A stretch of DNA of 64,000 nt, from contig NZ_CP109796.1 of assembly GCF_038725785.1 (NCBI RefSeq), positions 3,906,001 to 3,970,000 of the forward strand, written 5' to 3'. Shown piece by piece: positions 1 to 9,136 of this stretch. A model generated the notes under the pieces. That model made no database searches and had not been told where the DNA came from. It saw only the letters and a list, made by a program, of their open reading frames with translations. The first letter of the stretch is position 1, and every line of letters begins with the position of its first letter. Source of the stretch: Termitidicoccus mucosus. GTDB taxonomy: Bacteria > Verrucomicrobiota > Verrucomicrobiia > Opitutales > Opitutaceae. A program made the position numbers and the translations under genes.

Positions 1-50
1 CTCCGCGCTTCCAAATCCGCAATCCGCACTCCACATTCCGCATTCCCAAA
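1..50. repeat. AATCCGCA/ATTCCGCA short repeat inside uvrA
   Basis: Run of degenerate 8-9-mers (AATCCGCA, ACTCCACA, ATTCCGCA) translated in frame as SKSAIRTPHSAF directly before the Walker B strand of the ABC-II module. The same motif recurs at 420-450 and about 1660. Its left end is outside the window. Confidence 0.7.
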
Positions 51-2259
51 AGGAGCTTTGCTCCTTTTGGACGAGCCCACCACCGGCCTGCACCGCCACG
101 ACGTCAAGCGCCTCCTCTCCGTCCTCCAGGCGCTGGTCGATGCCGGCCACAGCGTCATCGTCATCGAGCACAACCTCGATGTCCTCAAGTCCGCCGACTG
201 GCTCATCGAGATCGGCCCCGAGGCCGGCGCCGACGGCGGCCGCATTGTCGCCGAAGGCACGCCCGAGCAGATCGCCCAAACCAACACCGCCACCGCGCCC
301 TACCTCGCGGCGGCGCTTGCCGCCGCAAATTCCAAATCCCAGATCGCAGATCCAAAAAAAAATTCAAAAAACAAATCCCAAAAATCCGCCTCCGCGTCCG
401 CTGCCGGCGCGGCGGCGCCCCATTCCGCAATCCGCATTCCGCAATCCGCGTTGGCCATCACCGGCGCGAGGGAGAACAACCTCAAAAACCTTTCCCTCAC
501 CATCCCGCACCGCCGGCTCAACGTCGTCACCGGCGTCTCCGGCTCCGGGAAAAGCACGCTCGCTTTCGACATCGTCTTCGCCGAGGGCCAGCGCCGCTTC
601 ATGGAATCCATGTCGCCCTACGCGCGCCAGTTCGTCGAGCAGCTCCCCCGCCCCGACATCGACCGCCTCACCGGCATTCCGCCCACCGTCGCCATCGAGC
701 AACGCGTCACGCGCGGCACCCGCAAGTCCACCGTCGCCACCATCACCGAGGTCGCCCAATACCTCCGCCTCCTCTACGCCCGCCTCGGCGTCCAGCACCA
801 CCCCGACACCGGCCGCCCGGTCGAACCGCTCACGCCCGCGCAACTCAAGCAACTCCTCCTCCGCGTGCTCCACGGCGCGCCCGCGGCCAGAAAAGCGCGC
901 CACCTCTACCTCTGCGCCCCGCTCATTCGCGGACGCAAGGGCCACCACCAGCCGATCGCCACCTGGATCGAGAAACAAGGCTACGCGCTCATGCGCGCGG
1001 ACGGGCGCCTCCTGCCCGTGGCCAAATTCCAGAAACTCGACCGCTACAAGGAGCACGACATCGAAGCCGTCACCGCCGACCTCAAGACCGATGCCAATCC
1101 CGGCGCCGCCCTCGACGAAGGACTCCGCCTCGGTCGCGGCACCTGTTTCCTCCTCACCGAGAAAAACGAAATCCTCAGCTATTTCTCCACCACCCACACC
1201 GACGCCGAGACGGGCGAGTCCTTCCCCGAACTCGACCCCAAGCATTTCTCCTTCAATTCCCCCCGCGGCTGGTGCCCCGCCTGCCGCGGCCACGGGCGCA
1301 TTTATCCCTGGATGCTCCAACTCGACCAGGAAGACGCCGACAACGCCGACCAGACCCTTCTCCTCCGCACCTACGGCGTCGAGCATGCCGACGACGTGGG
1401 TGACGCCGGACGCCCCTGCCCCGAATGCCACGGCGACCGCCTGAACCGCACCGCCCGCGCCGTAAAGCTGCGCTTCACAAGCAATGACGAATTACGAGTG
1501 ACGAATGACGAATTTAGAAAAAAGGAAAGCCTCCCTGCCCCCTCCGCCGCCATTCGTAATTCCCCCCTCGCCCCTTATCTGGCCAAGCTCACCGCCGAGG
1601 CCGCCACGCGACCCGCGACGACCGCCCGCGCCGCCGCCACTCGCTCCGCATCCTCCAATCCGCAATCCGCCTTTTCCCTTTCCCTGCCCGAGCTTCTCCG
1701 CGCCACGCCCGGCCAGCTCCTCGCGCTCCTGCGCCGGCTCGACCTTCCCGACGCCCGCGCCCGCGCCATCACCCAGGACATCCTTCCGCAAATCGAGGAA
1801 CGCCTCCGCTTCCTCGATCACGTCGGGCTCGGCTATCTCTCGCTCGACCGCCCGACCGAGACGCTCAGCGGCGGCGAGGCCCAGCGCATCCGCCTCGCCG
1901 CGCAGCTTGGCTCCAACCTCTCCGGCGTGCTCTACGTCCTCGACGAACCCAGCATCGGCCTGCACGCCCGCGACAACGACCGCCTCATCGAAACCCTGAA
2001 GACGCTGCGCGAGAAAGGAAACACCCTGCTGGTGGTCGAGCACGACGACGAGTTGATGACCCAGGCCGACCACATCATCGACCTCGGTCCGGCGGCCGGT
2101 ATCCACGGCGGCGAACTCCTGGCCGAGGGCACGCCGGAGGAAATCAAAAAATCCCCCGCCTCCCTCACCGGCCTGTTCCTCGCCAAAGGCATCAAACACC
2201 CGGTCCGCGGCAGCTACCGCGATTTGCCGAAATCACCGCCTCCCTCAAAAACAAAATAG
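1..2259 (+). CDS. uvrA: Fused multi-module UvrA excinuclease ATPase, C-terminal part
   Basis: DNA damage recognition ATPase of nucleotide excision repair. The frame is open from base 1, so the start lies left of the window. In order: Walker B and H-loop of an ABC-II module (LLLLDEPTTGLH near codon 20, VVIEHNLD-like VIVIEHNLDVLKSADW), then a second UvrA module of ABC-I type with ITGARENNLKN, Walker A GVSGSGKST (codon 178), YARQFVEQL, a Cys4 zinc finger (CPAC near codon 426, CPEC near 473), signature LSGGEAQR (about 622) and LYVLDEPSIGLH (about 644). It stops after SLTGLFL, where an ABC-II half would normally follow. Tandem UvrA fusions are known in Chlamydia and relatives. Low-complexity repeat-like stretches sit in frame at bases 1-50, about 313-462 and about 1480-1680. 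Function is confident; activity of this module order is not known. Confidence 0.92.
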   Translation, partial: LRASKSAIRTPHSAFPKGALLLLDEPTTGLHRHDVKRLLSVLQALVDAGHSVIVIEHNLDVLKSADWLIEIGPEAGADGGRIVAEGTPEQIAQTNTATAPYLAAALAAANSKSQIADPKKNSKNKSQKSASASAAGAAAPHSAIRIPQSALAITGARENNLKNLSLTIPHRRLNVVTGVSGSGKSTLAFDIVFAEGQRRFMESMSPYARQFVEQLPRPDIDRLTGIPPTVAIEQRVTRGTRKSTVATITEVAQYLRLLYARLGVQHHPDTGRPVEPLTPAQLKQLLLRVLHGAPAARKARHLYLCAPLIRGRKGHHQPIATWIEKQGYALMRADGRLLPVAKFQKLDRYKEHDIEAVTADLKTDANPGAALDEGLRLGRGTCFLLTEKNEILSYFSTTHTDAETGESFPELDPKHFSFNSPRGWCPACRGHGRIYPWMLQLDQEDADNADQTLLLRTYGVEHADDVGDAGRPCPECHGDRLNRTARAVKLRFTSNDELRVTNDEFRKKESLPAPSAAIRNSPLAPYLAKLTAEAATRPATTARAAATRSASSNPQSAFSLSLPELLRATPGQLLALLRRLDLPDARARAITQDILPQIEERLRFLDHVGLGYLSLDRPTETLSGGEAQRIRLAAQLGSNLSGVLYVLDEPSIGLHARDNDRLIETLKTLREKGNTLLVVEHDDELMTQADHIIDLGPAAGIHGGELLAEGTPEEIKKSPASLTGLFLAKGIKHPVRGSYRDLPKSPPPSKTK
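313..462. repeat. In-frame repeat-derived linker in uvrA
   Basis: A-rich and ATTCCGCAATCCGC-type repeats fill the junction between the first UvrA copy and the second. They encode a Ser/Lys/Ala-rich linker ending in HSAIRIPQSAL, with no counterpart in ordinary UvrA. The reading frame is kept throughout. Confidence 0.7.
1480..1680. repeat. In-frame repeat insertion after the uvrA zinc finger
   Basis: Contains GACGAATTACGAGTGACGAA-type tandem motifs (translated NDELRVTNDEF) and, near 1660, another AATCCGCAATCCGC copy. It lies just after the second Cys pair of the zinc finger and before the LPELL helix of the signature domain. Ordinary UvrA has a short segment here, so I read it as a repeat insertion tolerated in a surface loop. 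Confidence 0.65.
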
Positions 2260-2269
2260 AAACCCCGGC

Positions 2270-2962
2270 ATGTCCCGCGCCGCCCGACTGCTCGAGCTTC
2301 TGCAACTCCTCCGCCGTCACCGCCGCCCCGTGACCGGGGCCGCGCTTTCCGCCGAACTCGGCGTCAGCCTGCGCACGCTTTACCGCGACATCGCCGCGCT
2401 TCAGGCCCAGGGCGCGCCCGTCGAGGGCGAACGTGGCCTGGGTTACATCCTGCGCCCCGGCTTCACCCTGCCGCCGCTCATGTTTTCCGGGGAGGAAATC
2501 GAAGCCCTCGTGCTCGGCTCGCGCTGGGTCGCCTCGCGCGGCGACGACAAGCTCGCCCGCTCCGCCCGCGACGCGCTCGCCAAAATCCGCGCCGTTGTCC
2601 CGCCCGCCCTGCGCGACGAACTCGACGCCTCCACCCTGCTCATCGGCCCGCCTCCCGGACACGCCGCCACCGGTGATGACAACCGCCTCGAACTGATCCG
2701 GCGCGCCATTCGCGCCGGGCGCAAACTCACCCTCACCTACCAGGACGGCAACGGGACCCCCAGCACGCGCACGCTCTGGCCCTTCGCGCTCGGCTACTTC
2801 GAGCACGTCCGCGTGCTCGTCGCCTGGTGCGAACTCCGCCAGGACTACCGCTCCTTCCGCACCGACCGCATCCAAAAACTGACCATCGAAGAATCCGCCA
2901 TCCCGCGCAAGCGCGCCGCGCTGCTCCGCGAATGGAAACTCCGCCAGCAAATACCCGAATAG
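2270..2962 (+). CDS. YafY/PafC-type transcriptional regulator (HTH + WYL domain)
   Basis: Predicted DNA-binding regulator that may sense a ligand or nucleic acid through its WYL domain. Residues 1-60 form a winged helix-turn-helix of the HTH_11 type (LLELLQLLRRHRRPVTGAAL, then LRTLYRDIAALQ). The C-terminal half carries the WYL-like core (LTYQDGNG, then RTLWPFALGYFEHVRVLVAW and YRSFRTDRI). At 230 residues it is the usual length for single-WYL regulators. It starts 10 bases after the uvrA stop codon, so co-transcription with uvrA is likely; WYL regulators are often tied to DNA damage responses, but its targets cannot be read here. Confidence 0.85.
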   Translation: MSRAARLLELLQLLRRHRRPVTGAALSAELGVSLRTLYRDIAALQAQGAPVEGERGLGYILRPGFTLPPLMFSGEEIEALVLGSRWVASRGDDKLARSARDALAKIRAVVPPALRDELDASTLLIGPPPGHAATGDDNRLELIRRAIRAGRKLTLTYQDGNGTPSTRTLWPFALGYFEHVRVLVAWCELRQDYRSFRTDRIQKLTIEESAIPRKRAALLREWKLRQQIPE

Positions 2963-3164
2963 CCCATTGCGCGCGTCCCGCGACACAACTGACAAAACCT
3001 GTCACCCATGCCCGTTATCATTGCGGGCGATGAAAACAAACACCCATCCGAACGGACCCGCCATGGTCGTGCGCCACGTGGCCGCCACCGCCGCCAGCAC
3101 GGCCTTTTATTCGCGTCTCCGCGCCCGCGTCCGCGCGGGCCATGCCGCCTTCGCCATATATACA

Positions 3165-3282
3165 ATACCATTTTCCAATTATTTATGGACTTATCAAGAC
3201 AGAGGGGAGCCTCCGGCTGAGCCGCGGCTCGGCGGGGACGCCTCGCCCTACCTCAAATATAAATCTCGGTCGTAAATGGTAT
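3165..3282. repeat. Palindromic element with ATACCA termini, copy 1
   Basis: Begins ATACCATTTTCC and ends AAATGGTAT, so the ends are inverted repeats. The interior holds a decayed GGCTCGGCGGGGACGCCTCG arm that is intact at 13734-13810 and 59138-59220. It occupies most of the 2963-3321 gap, which holds no convincing gene. Confidence 0.7.
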
Positions 3283-3321
3283 AAGTCAGAACGACCGACC
3301 AACCTGAAAAAGGAGACAGCC

Positions 3322-3741
3322 ATGAACGCAAAAAAGGAATTGGAAAAAATCATGTCCGGGACGGAGAGGATTGCGCTTGCTTCCTCTGTCGATAATATTC
3401 CGAACGTAAGAATATTGAACTTTGTTTATCTTGAGAGGGAAAAGATATTGTATTTCGCTTCAACCAAGGGAGACCCAAAGGAAAAGGAGTTTCTCAAAAA
3501 CAATAAGGTCGCATTGACAACCATTCCCTCAAGAGGCCTTTCCCATGTCAGAATCCATGACGCCGTCGTCGAAAGAAGCAAAAGGAGCATTTGGGATTTA
3601 AAAAATGAATTTGTCGCAAAGATGCCTTGGTATAATGAAAACATAGAGCGAAACGGCGATACATTGAATCTTTATGAAGTTCATTTCTCGAGGTTGATGC
3701 TGCTGGCGGGACCGGACAGATCCCTGCAAATAGAACTATAA
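3322..3741 (+). CDS. Pyridoxamine 5'-phosphate oxidase-related (flavin-binding split-barrel) protein
   Basis: Small split-barrel protein of the pyridoxamine-phosphate-oxidase-related superfamily, 139 residues, as is typical for these FMN- or F420-type proteins; the substrate is unknown. The N-terminus MNAKKELEKIM is followed by strands IALASSVDN, VRILNFVYLE and ILYFASTKGDPKEKEFLKNN. ATG at 3322 is chosen because AGGAG lies 8 bases upstream; the longer frame runs into a repeat. Base composition and codon use are clearly more AT-rich than the surrounding genes (many AAA, ATT and TTT codons), and repeat elements lie on both sides, the right one beginning on the last base of its TAA stop. This suggests recent acquisition. 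Confidence 0.75.
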   Translation: MNAKKELEKIMSGTERIALASSVDNIPNVRILNFVYLEREKILYFASTKGDPKEKEFLKNNKVALTTIPSRGLSHVRIHDAVVERSKRSIWDLKNEFVAKMPWYNENIERNGDTLNLYEVHFSRLMLLAGPDRSLQIEL

Positions 3742-3880
3742 TACCATTTATGAATGGGAATGGCCCTTTAGCAAAGGCACGGCGTGGAGGGACGACCTCC
3801 GTGTCGTCCGCTTCCGGGCAGAAGGACGACACGGAGGTCGTCCCTCCAGCTAAAGGGCCATTTTGTTTCATAATTGGTAT
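3741..3880. repeat. Palindromic element with ATACCA termini, copy 2
   Basis: Ends ATACCATTTATGAA and TTCATAATTGGTAT are inverted repeats. Inside, TGGCCCTTTAGC and GCTAAAGGGCCA flank a further palindrome built on GGAGGGACGACCTCCGTGTC, so the element can fold into one long nested hairpin. Its first base is the last base of the preceding gene's stop codon. Confidence 0.8.
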
Positions 3881-3898
3881 TATAAATGGTTCTCCGGG

Positions 3899-3984
3899 TG
3901 CGCGGCAGCGACTGGGAGCGCCGGCATCCTGCCGGCTTTGGCGGCGCGGAGCGCCGTCGCACGGGCGGGACGCCCGTGCCACGC
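3899..3984. repeat. GCCGGCATCCTGCCGGC / GCACGGGCGGGACGCCCGTGC hairpin repeat
   Basis: Two short palindromes in a GC-rich block beginning GCGGCAGCGACTGGGAGCGC. The same block and order recur at 22006-22120, so it is a dispersed repeat. With the element at 3741-3880 and the terminator at 3999-4032 it fills the 3742-4066 gap. Confidence 0.65.
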
Positions 3985-3998
3985 AATCCGCGCGACGC

Positions 3999-4032
3999 AA
4001 AAAAAGCGGGCCGCGCTGGAGGCGCGGCCCGC
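3999..4032 (-). terminator. Intrinsic terminator of enolase
   Basis: On the minus strand an 11-bp perfect GC stem (GCGGGCCGCGC pairing, 5-base loop) is followed by seven T. It lies 35 bases beyond the enolase stop codon. Confidence 0.85.
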
Positions 4033-4066
4033 TTCGGGGCGGGATGCAAATGTATCCTGTTTCCGG

Positions 4067-5541
<1,475 letters not shown>

Positions 5542-5564
5542 ATGCGGCACGAAATGCGGCGCGC

Positions 5565-6002
5565 TTAAGCCGGGCCGGAGCCGTGGCTGGTGGCATCGAC
5601 GGAGAACCGTCCGCCGCCGGCCAGGACGATCGCGGCGAAGCCGGCGAGGTAGATGAAGGCCAGTTCCCCGCTCTGCTGGCCTGTAAGCTGCGAGTTGTGC
5701 ACGGCGAAAAACGCGATCGCCATCGCCGCCGCGCCGCCCAGCGCCGCGAGGCGCGTGAACAGACCGACCACCAGCAGCGCCGAGCACACCACTTCGCTGA
5801 AGATGGCGAGGATGAGCGTGGTTTTTTGTCCGAGGCCGAAGGGGTCCGGGAAATGGCTGACCATGGCCGAGAAATTCACGACTTTCACCCAGCCGTGCAG
5901 CAGGAGCATGGACAGCCCGAGCCATGCGCGAAGCGCGAGCAGGGCCAGATTCACGCTGACCGGCACCGCGCGGAGTTGGAGGATGTTGACGAGGGAACTC
6001 AT
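5565..6002 (-). CDS. DoxX family membrane protein
   Basis: Small integral membrane protein of the DoxX/SURF4-like family, 145 residues. Four hydrophobic segments are visible: about 17-37 (LALLALRAWLGLSMLLLHGW), 60-80 (LILAIFSEVVCSALLVVGL), 85-103 (LAALGGAAAMAIAFFAVH) and 115-130 (LAFIYLAGFAAIVLAGGG). The HGWVKVVNF stretch after the first helix and the FSEVVCSALLVVGLFTRLAA segment are family features. DoxX relatives are linked to redox and thiol stress membrane complexes, but the role of this one is unknown. Its terminator lies 24 bases downstream. Confidence 0.8.
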   Translation of the reverse strand: MSSLVNILQLRAVPVSVNLALLALRAWLGLSMLLLHGWVKVVNFSAMVSHFPDPFGLGQKTTLILAIFSEVVCSALLVVGLFTRLAALGGAAAMAIAFFAVHNSQLTGQQSGELAFIYLAGFAAIVLAGGGRFSVDATSHGSGPA

Positions 6003-6126
6003 GACGCGCCCATCATGGGTATCAGCCGCGCCAAGACAAGCCGCCGATGGAGGGCGTGTCCGGTATTACATCCGCTTCAAACCGCCCCCCCCGCCCTGCC
6101 GTGACGACCGGCCCTCGCGGCGCCGA

Positions 6127-7566
6127 TCAGCCTTTTGCCCTGGTTTTCGCGTTCTTGATCCTCCAGCCGATCCACAGCACCGCCACCCACGGCGGAATCA
6201 GCACCACCGAGGTCCACATGCCCGGCTGCGTCGCCATGACGACCAGGATGAAGAGAACGAACGCAAGGCAGATCCAGTTGGTATAGGGCGCGCCGAGCGA
6301 CCGGAAGCGCGGCACATGGCCCTCGCGTTTTTTCGCCCGCCGGAATTTCAGGTGCGTGAAGCTGATCAACGCCCAGTTCAGCACCAGCGCTGCCACGACC
6401 AGCGCGATGAGGTAACTGAGCGCCTGCGCGGGCATCGTGTAGTTGATGATCACGCCGGCGCCGGTGCCGAGCGCGGACAGGCCGAGCGCGTGGACCGGCA
6501 CGCCGCGGCGGTCCAGTTTCAACAGACTCTTCGGCGCGCTGCCTTTTTGCGCGAGGCCGAAGAGCATGCGGCTGTTGCAATACACGCCGCTGTTATAAAC
6601 CGAAAGCGCGGCGGTCAGGATGACGAAATTCAGGATGTGCGCCGCATACGGGATGTGCATGTGTTTCAGAATGAGCACAAACGGACTCGCCCCGTAACTG
6701 TCGCCCGCCGCTCCCGCCGCGGCGAGGTCGGCCACCATTTGCGGCCAGGGCTTGAGCGCCAGCATGACGGCGACCGCGCCGACATAAAAAATCAGGATGC
6801 GGAAAAGGACCTGGTTGATCGCCTTCGGGATGGTCTTGTGCGGTTCGGCGGTCTCGGCCGCGCTCACGCCGACAAGCTCCAGGCCGCCGAAGGAAAACAT
6901 GATGATCACGAGCGCGATGCAGAACGGCTCGAAACCGTTGGCAAAAAAGCCGCCTTCGAGCGCCCAGAGATTGGAAAGCGCCGCGTCCGGCCCCGCCCCG
7001 CCGGTCAGCAGCAGCCAGGCGCCAAATACAATCATGCCGATGACCGCGAGCACCTTGATGATGGCGAACCAGAACTCGGCCTCGCCGAAAATCTTCACGT
7101 TGGCGAGATTGATGGCGTTGATGACGATGAAGAAAACCAGCACCGGTATCCACTGCGGCATGGCGGGCCACCAGTAGTGAATATATTTCGCCACCGCCGT
7201 GAGCTCGGTCATGCCGACGAGCACGTAGAGCACCCAGTAATTCCAGCCGGAGAAAAAGCCCGCGAAGCCGCTCCAGTATTTATGGGCGAAATGGCTGAAC
7301 GAACCCGCGACCGGCTCCTCGACCACCATTTCGCCGAGCTGGCGCATGATGAGAAACTCGATGATGCCGCCGATGACATAACCGAGCATCATGGACGGGC
7401 CGGCGAGCTTGATGACGCCGGCCGAGCCGAGAAACAGGCCCGTGCCGATGGCCCCGCCGAGGGCGATGAGCTGGATGTGCCGGTTTTTCAGGCCGCGCTT
7501 GAGCGTGCCGTCGGCATTGTGAGTGGGCGGCATGGCGGCGGGTGACGACGAATCCATCCGCCCCAT
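6127..7566 (-). CDS. Amino acid permease (APC superfamily, AAT type)
   Basis: Inner-membrane amino acid/proton symporter of the CycA/AroP/PheP group. The family N-terminal signature GLKNRHIQLIALGGAIGTGLFLG starts near residue 25, followed by about 12 hydrophobic helices. Further typical motifs are EMVVEEPVAGSF, the FSFGGLELVGVSAAETAEP segment and LLKLDRRGVPVHAL. At 479 residues it is full length. The substrate cannot be set from sequence alone; neutral or aromatic amino acids are plausible. Start may be the ATG at 7566 or the one at 7557. It stands alone between the DoxX gene (124 bases away) and a purine-rich hairpin at its 5' side. Confidence 0.88.
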   Translation of the reverse strand: MGRMDSSSPAAMPPTHNADGTLKRGLKNRHIQLIALGGAIGTGLFLGSAGVIKLAGPSMMLGYVIGGIIEFLIMRQLGEMVVEEPVAGSFSHFAHKYWSGFAGFFSGWNYWVLYVLVGMTELTAVAKYIHYWWPAMPQWIPVLVFFIVINAINLANVKIFGEAEFWFAIIKVLAVIGMIVFGAWLLLTGGAGPDAALSNLWALEGGFFANGFEPFCIALVIIMFSFGGLELVGVSAAETAEPHKTIPKAINQVLFRILIFYVGAVAVMLALKPWPQMVADLAAAGAAGDSYGASPFVLILKHMHIPYAAHILNFVILTAALSVYNSGVYCNSRMLFGLAQKGSAPKSLLKLDRRGVPVHALGLSALGTGAGVIINYTMPAQALSYLIALVVAALVLNWALISFTHLKFRRAKKREGHVPRFRSLGAPYTNWICLAFVLFILVVMATQPGMWTSVVLIPPWVAVLWIGWRIKNAKTRAKG

Positions 7567-7654
7567 CCATGTGAATATGCGGACGTTTTCAACAGCGTTT
7601 TATACAGATGGATTGCGCCGGATGCGTGGCCCAACACGATGCCGCCCTCCGAAA

Positions 7655-7737
7655 TCTTTCCTCTTTATTCTTTCTCTTTCCTCTTTCTCTCCAAAACGTT
7701 TGGCGAGGAGAGAAAGAGAAAGAATAAAGAGGAAAGA
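7655..7737. repeat. Purine/pyrimidine inverted repeat, family R1, copy 1
   Basis: Left arm TCTTTCCTCTTTATTCTTTC and right arm GAAAGAATAAAGAGGAAAGA are exact complements, extended inward with a few mismatches to a small CCAAAACGTTTGG centre. One arm is almost pure pyrimidine and the other almost pure purine. The same arms recur near 47489, 51390 and 54137. It lies between divergent genes. Confidence 0.85.
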
Positions 7738-7849
7738 AGAAAGATTCCGGCGGTTCAGTCCCGCCCGCGATACGAATGGAAAATAAACGGATTGCGCCAA
7801 TTCCGGAGGAGCAGGTAGCCTGCCCCTCCCTTTCGTGCAGGCTCCAGCC

Positions 7850-9043
7850 ATGAAAATTCCGCTCCGCATGTCGTGCCTCGTTTTTTTCGCCCTCGGCACA
7901 GGGGCGCACGCGCGCGCGGCCTACGCGCCGGTTCCGGAAGTCGAGCAGGGGAAAATGCTGACGTTTTATGTGAGCGGCCGGGTTTACCACGACACCAACA
8001 TCTTCGGCGCGCCGCGGAACGAAATCTCCAGCATGGTGCATGAGTTGCAGCCCACCGCGGTCTTCAACATGTCCGCCACGCCGCAGACGTTTTTGTCCGC
8101 GTCCTACCAGCTCACGCTCGACTATTTCGAGGATCGTCCCGGCGACCGGACCATCGCCAGCCACAGCATGAGCGCGCGCGTGGCGCATACCTTCAGCCCG
8201 CGGCTGGAAGGCGAGATCAGCGACGTTTTCCAGATCGTGAAAAATCCCGAGTCGCTGCTTCCGGGTGTGTCCACCGTGCTGAACAGCGACCAGTCCTACA
8301 ATTTCAACCAGCTCGACGGCCGCCTGCGTTACACCTGGACGAAGCGCACCGGGCTCGCCCTCAAGGCGCGCGCGGTCGATTTTGCCTACAAGACCGGCTC
8401 CATCGCCGAGGACATCGACCACGCCGAGTATCTCGCCGGGCTCGAGATGACGCACGCGATGCGCGAGGAATTGCAGGCCGTCGTCGAATACCGGCGCCGG
8501 CTCATCCGCTATGACCGCGACGGCTGGCGCAAGGACAAGGACTCCGACTACCTGCTCGCCGGCGCCGACTACGCGCTGGGCAAACGCAGCGCGCTCACCG
8601 GGCGGCTCGGCGGCGAGTGGATTCGCCGCAAGGGCGATGACGACTCGGTCGTGCCCTACGCGGAGCTGGCCTGGAAACATGACTACAGCGCCAATTCGTA
8701 TTGGTCAGTCGGATACGCGTTTTCCGTGGTCGAGTCCTCCAACCTCGACCTCTACACCGATTCCTACACGCACCGCTTTTTCGCCAACATCCAGCACTCG
8801 CTCACCCCGCGCCTCACCGCATCGGGCTCCCTGAACTATGAACCCGGGACGCTCAACGGCCGCAAAGGACTGTCCGAAGACCGCGACGAGACCAACCTCC
8901 GCGTCGGCGCCGCCGTTACTTACTCGATATCAAAATATTGGGCATTTTCGACCACGCTCGACTACGACAGGATCGACTCCGACGACCCCGTGCGCGAACT
9001 CGAGCGCCTCCGCGGCGGCGCGAGCGTGCGCTATGTTTTCTAG
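7850..9043 (+). CDS. Outer-membrane beta-barrel protein
   Basis: Predicted outer-membrane barrel. ATG at 7850 begins a signal peptide (MKIPLRMSCLVFFALGTGAHARA). The mature part is a run of alternating beta strands with aromatic edges (LTFYVSGRVYHDTNIF, TFLSASYQLTLDYFED, DYLLAGADYALGKRSALTGR, SYWSVGYAFSVVESSN) and ends in Phe (RGGASVRYVF), as outer-membrane proteins do for BAM recognition. It is 94 bases upstream of a Wzc-like kinase, and barrels of this kind occur in exopolysaccharide loci, so a role in polysaccharide export or anchoring is inferred. The specific family was not identified. Confidence 0.75.
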   Translation: MKIPLRMSCLVFFALGTGAHARAAYAPVPEVEQGKMLTFYVSGRVYHDTNIFGAPRNEISSMVHELQPTAVFNMSATPQTFLSASYQLTLDYFEDRPGDRTIASHSMSARVAHTFSPRLEGEISDVFQIVKNPESLLPGVSTVLNSDQSYNFNQLDGRLRYTWTKRTGLALKARAVDFAYKTGSIAEDIDHAEYLAGLEMTHAMREELQAVVEYRRRLIRYDRDGWRKDKDSDYLLAGADYALGKRSALTGRLGGEWIRRKGDDDSVVPYAELAWKHDYSANSYWSVGYAFSVVESSNLDLYTDSYTHRFFANIQHSLTPRLTASGSLNYEPGTLNGRKGLSEDRDETNLRVGAAVTYSISKYWAFSTTLDYDRIDSDDPVRELERLRGGASVRYVF

Positions 9044-9136
9044 CGCAACCGATTGGCTGGCGCTGCGTCTTCCCCGTCCTATAAATAGCTTGCTGCACGT
9101 TTGTATCACAAATTGCCTAGCCCACCGCCGCGACCC

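Noticed and set aside
5653-7545. 630-residue plus-strand frame over the permease
   Set aside because: Covers two real minus-strand genes and reads as Arg/His-rich antisense.
7655-7745. R1 hairpin as a plain intrinsic terminator
   Set aside because: The arms are AT-rich and have no U-tract after a GC stem; it lies between divergent genes, where no terminator is needed.
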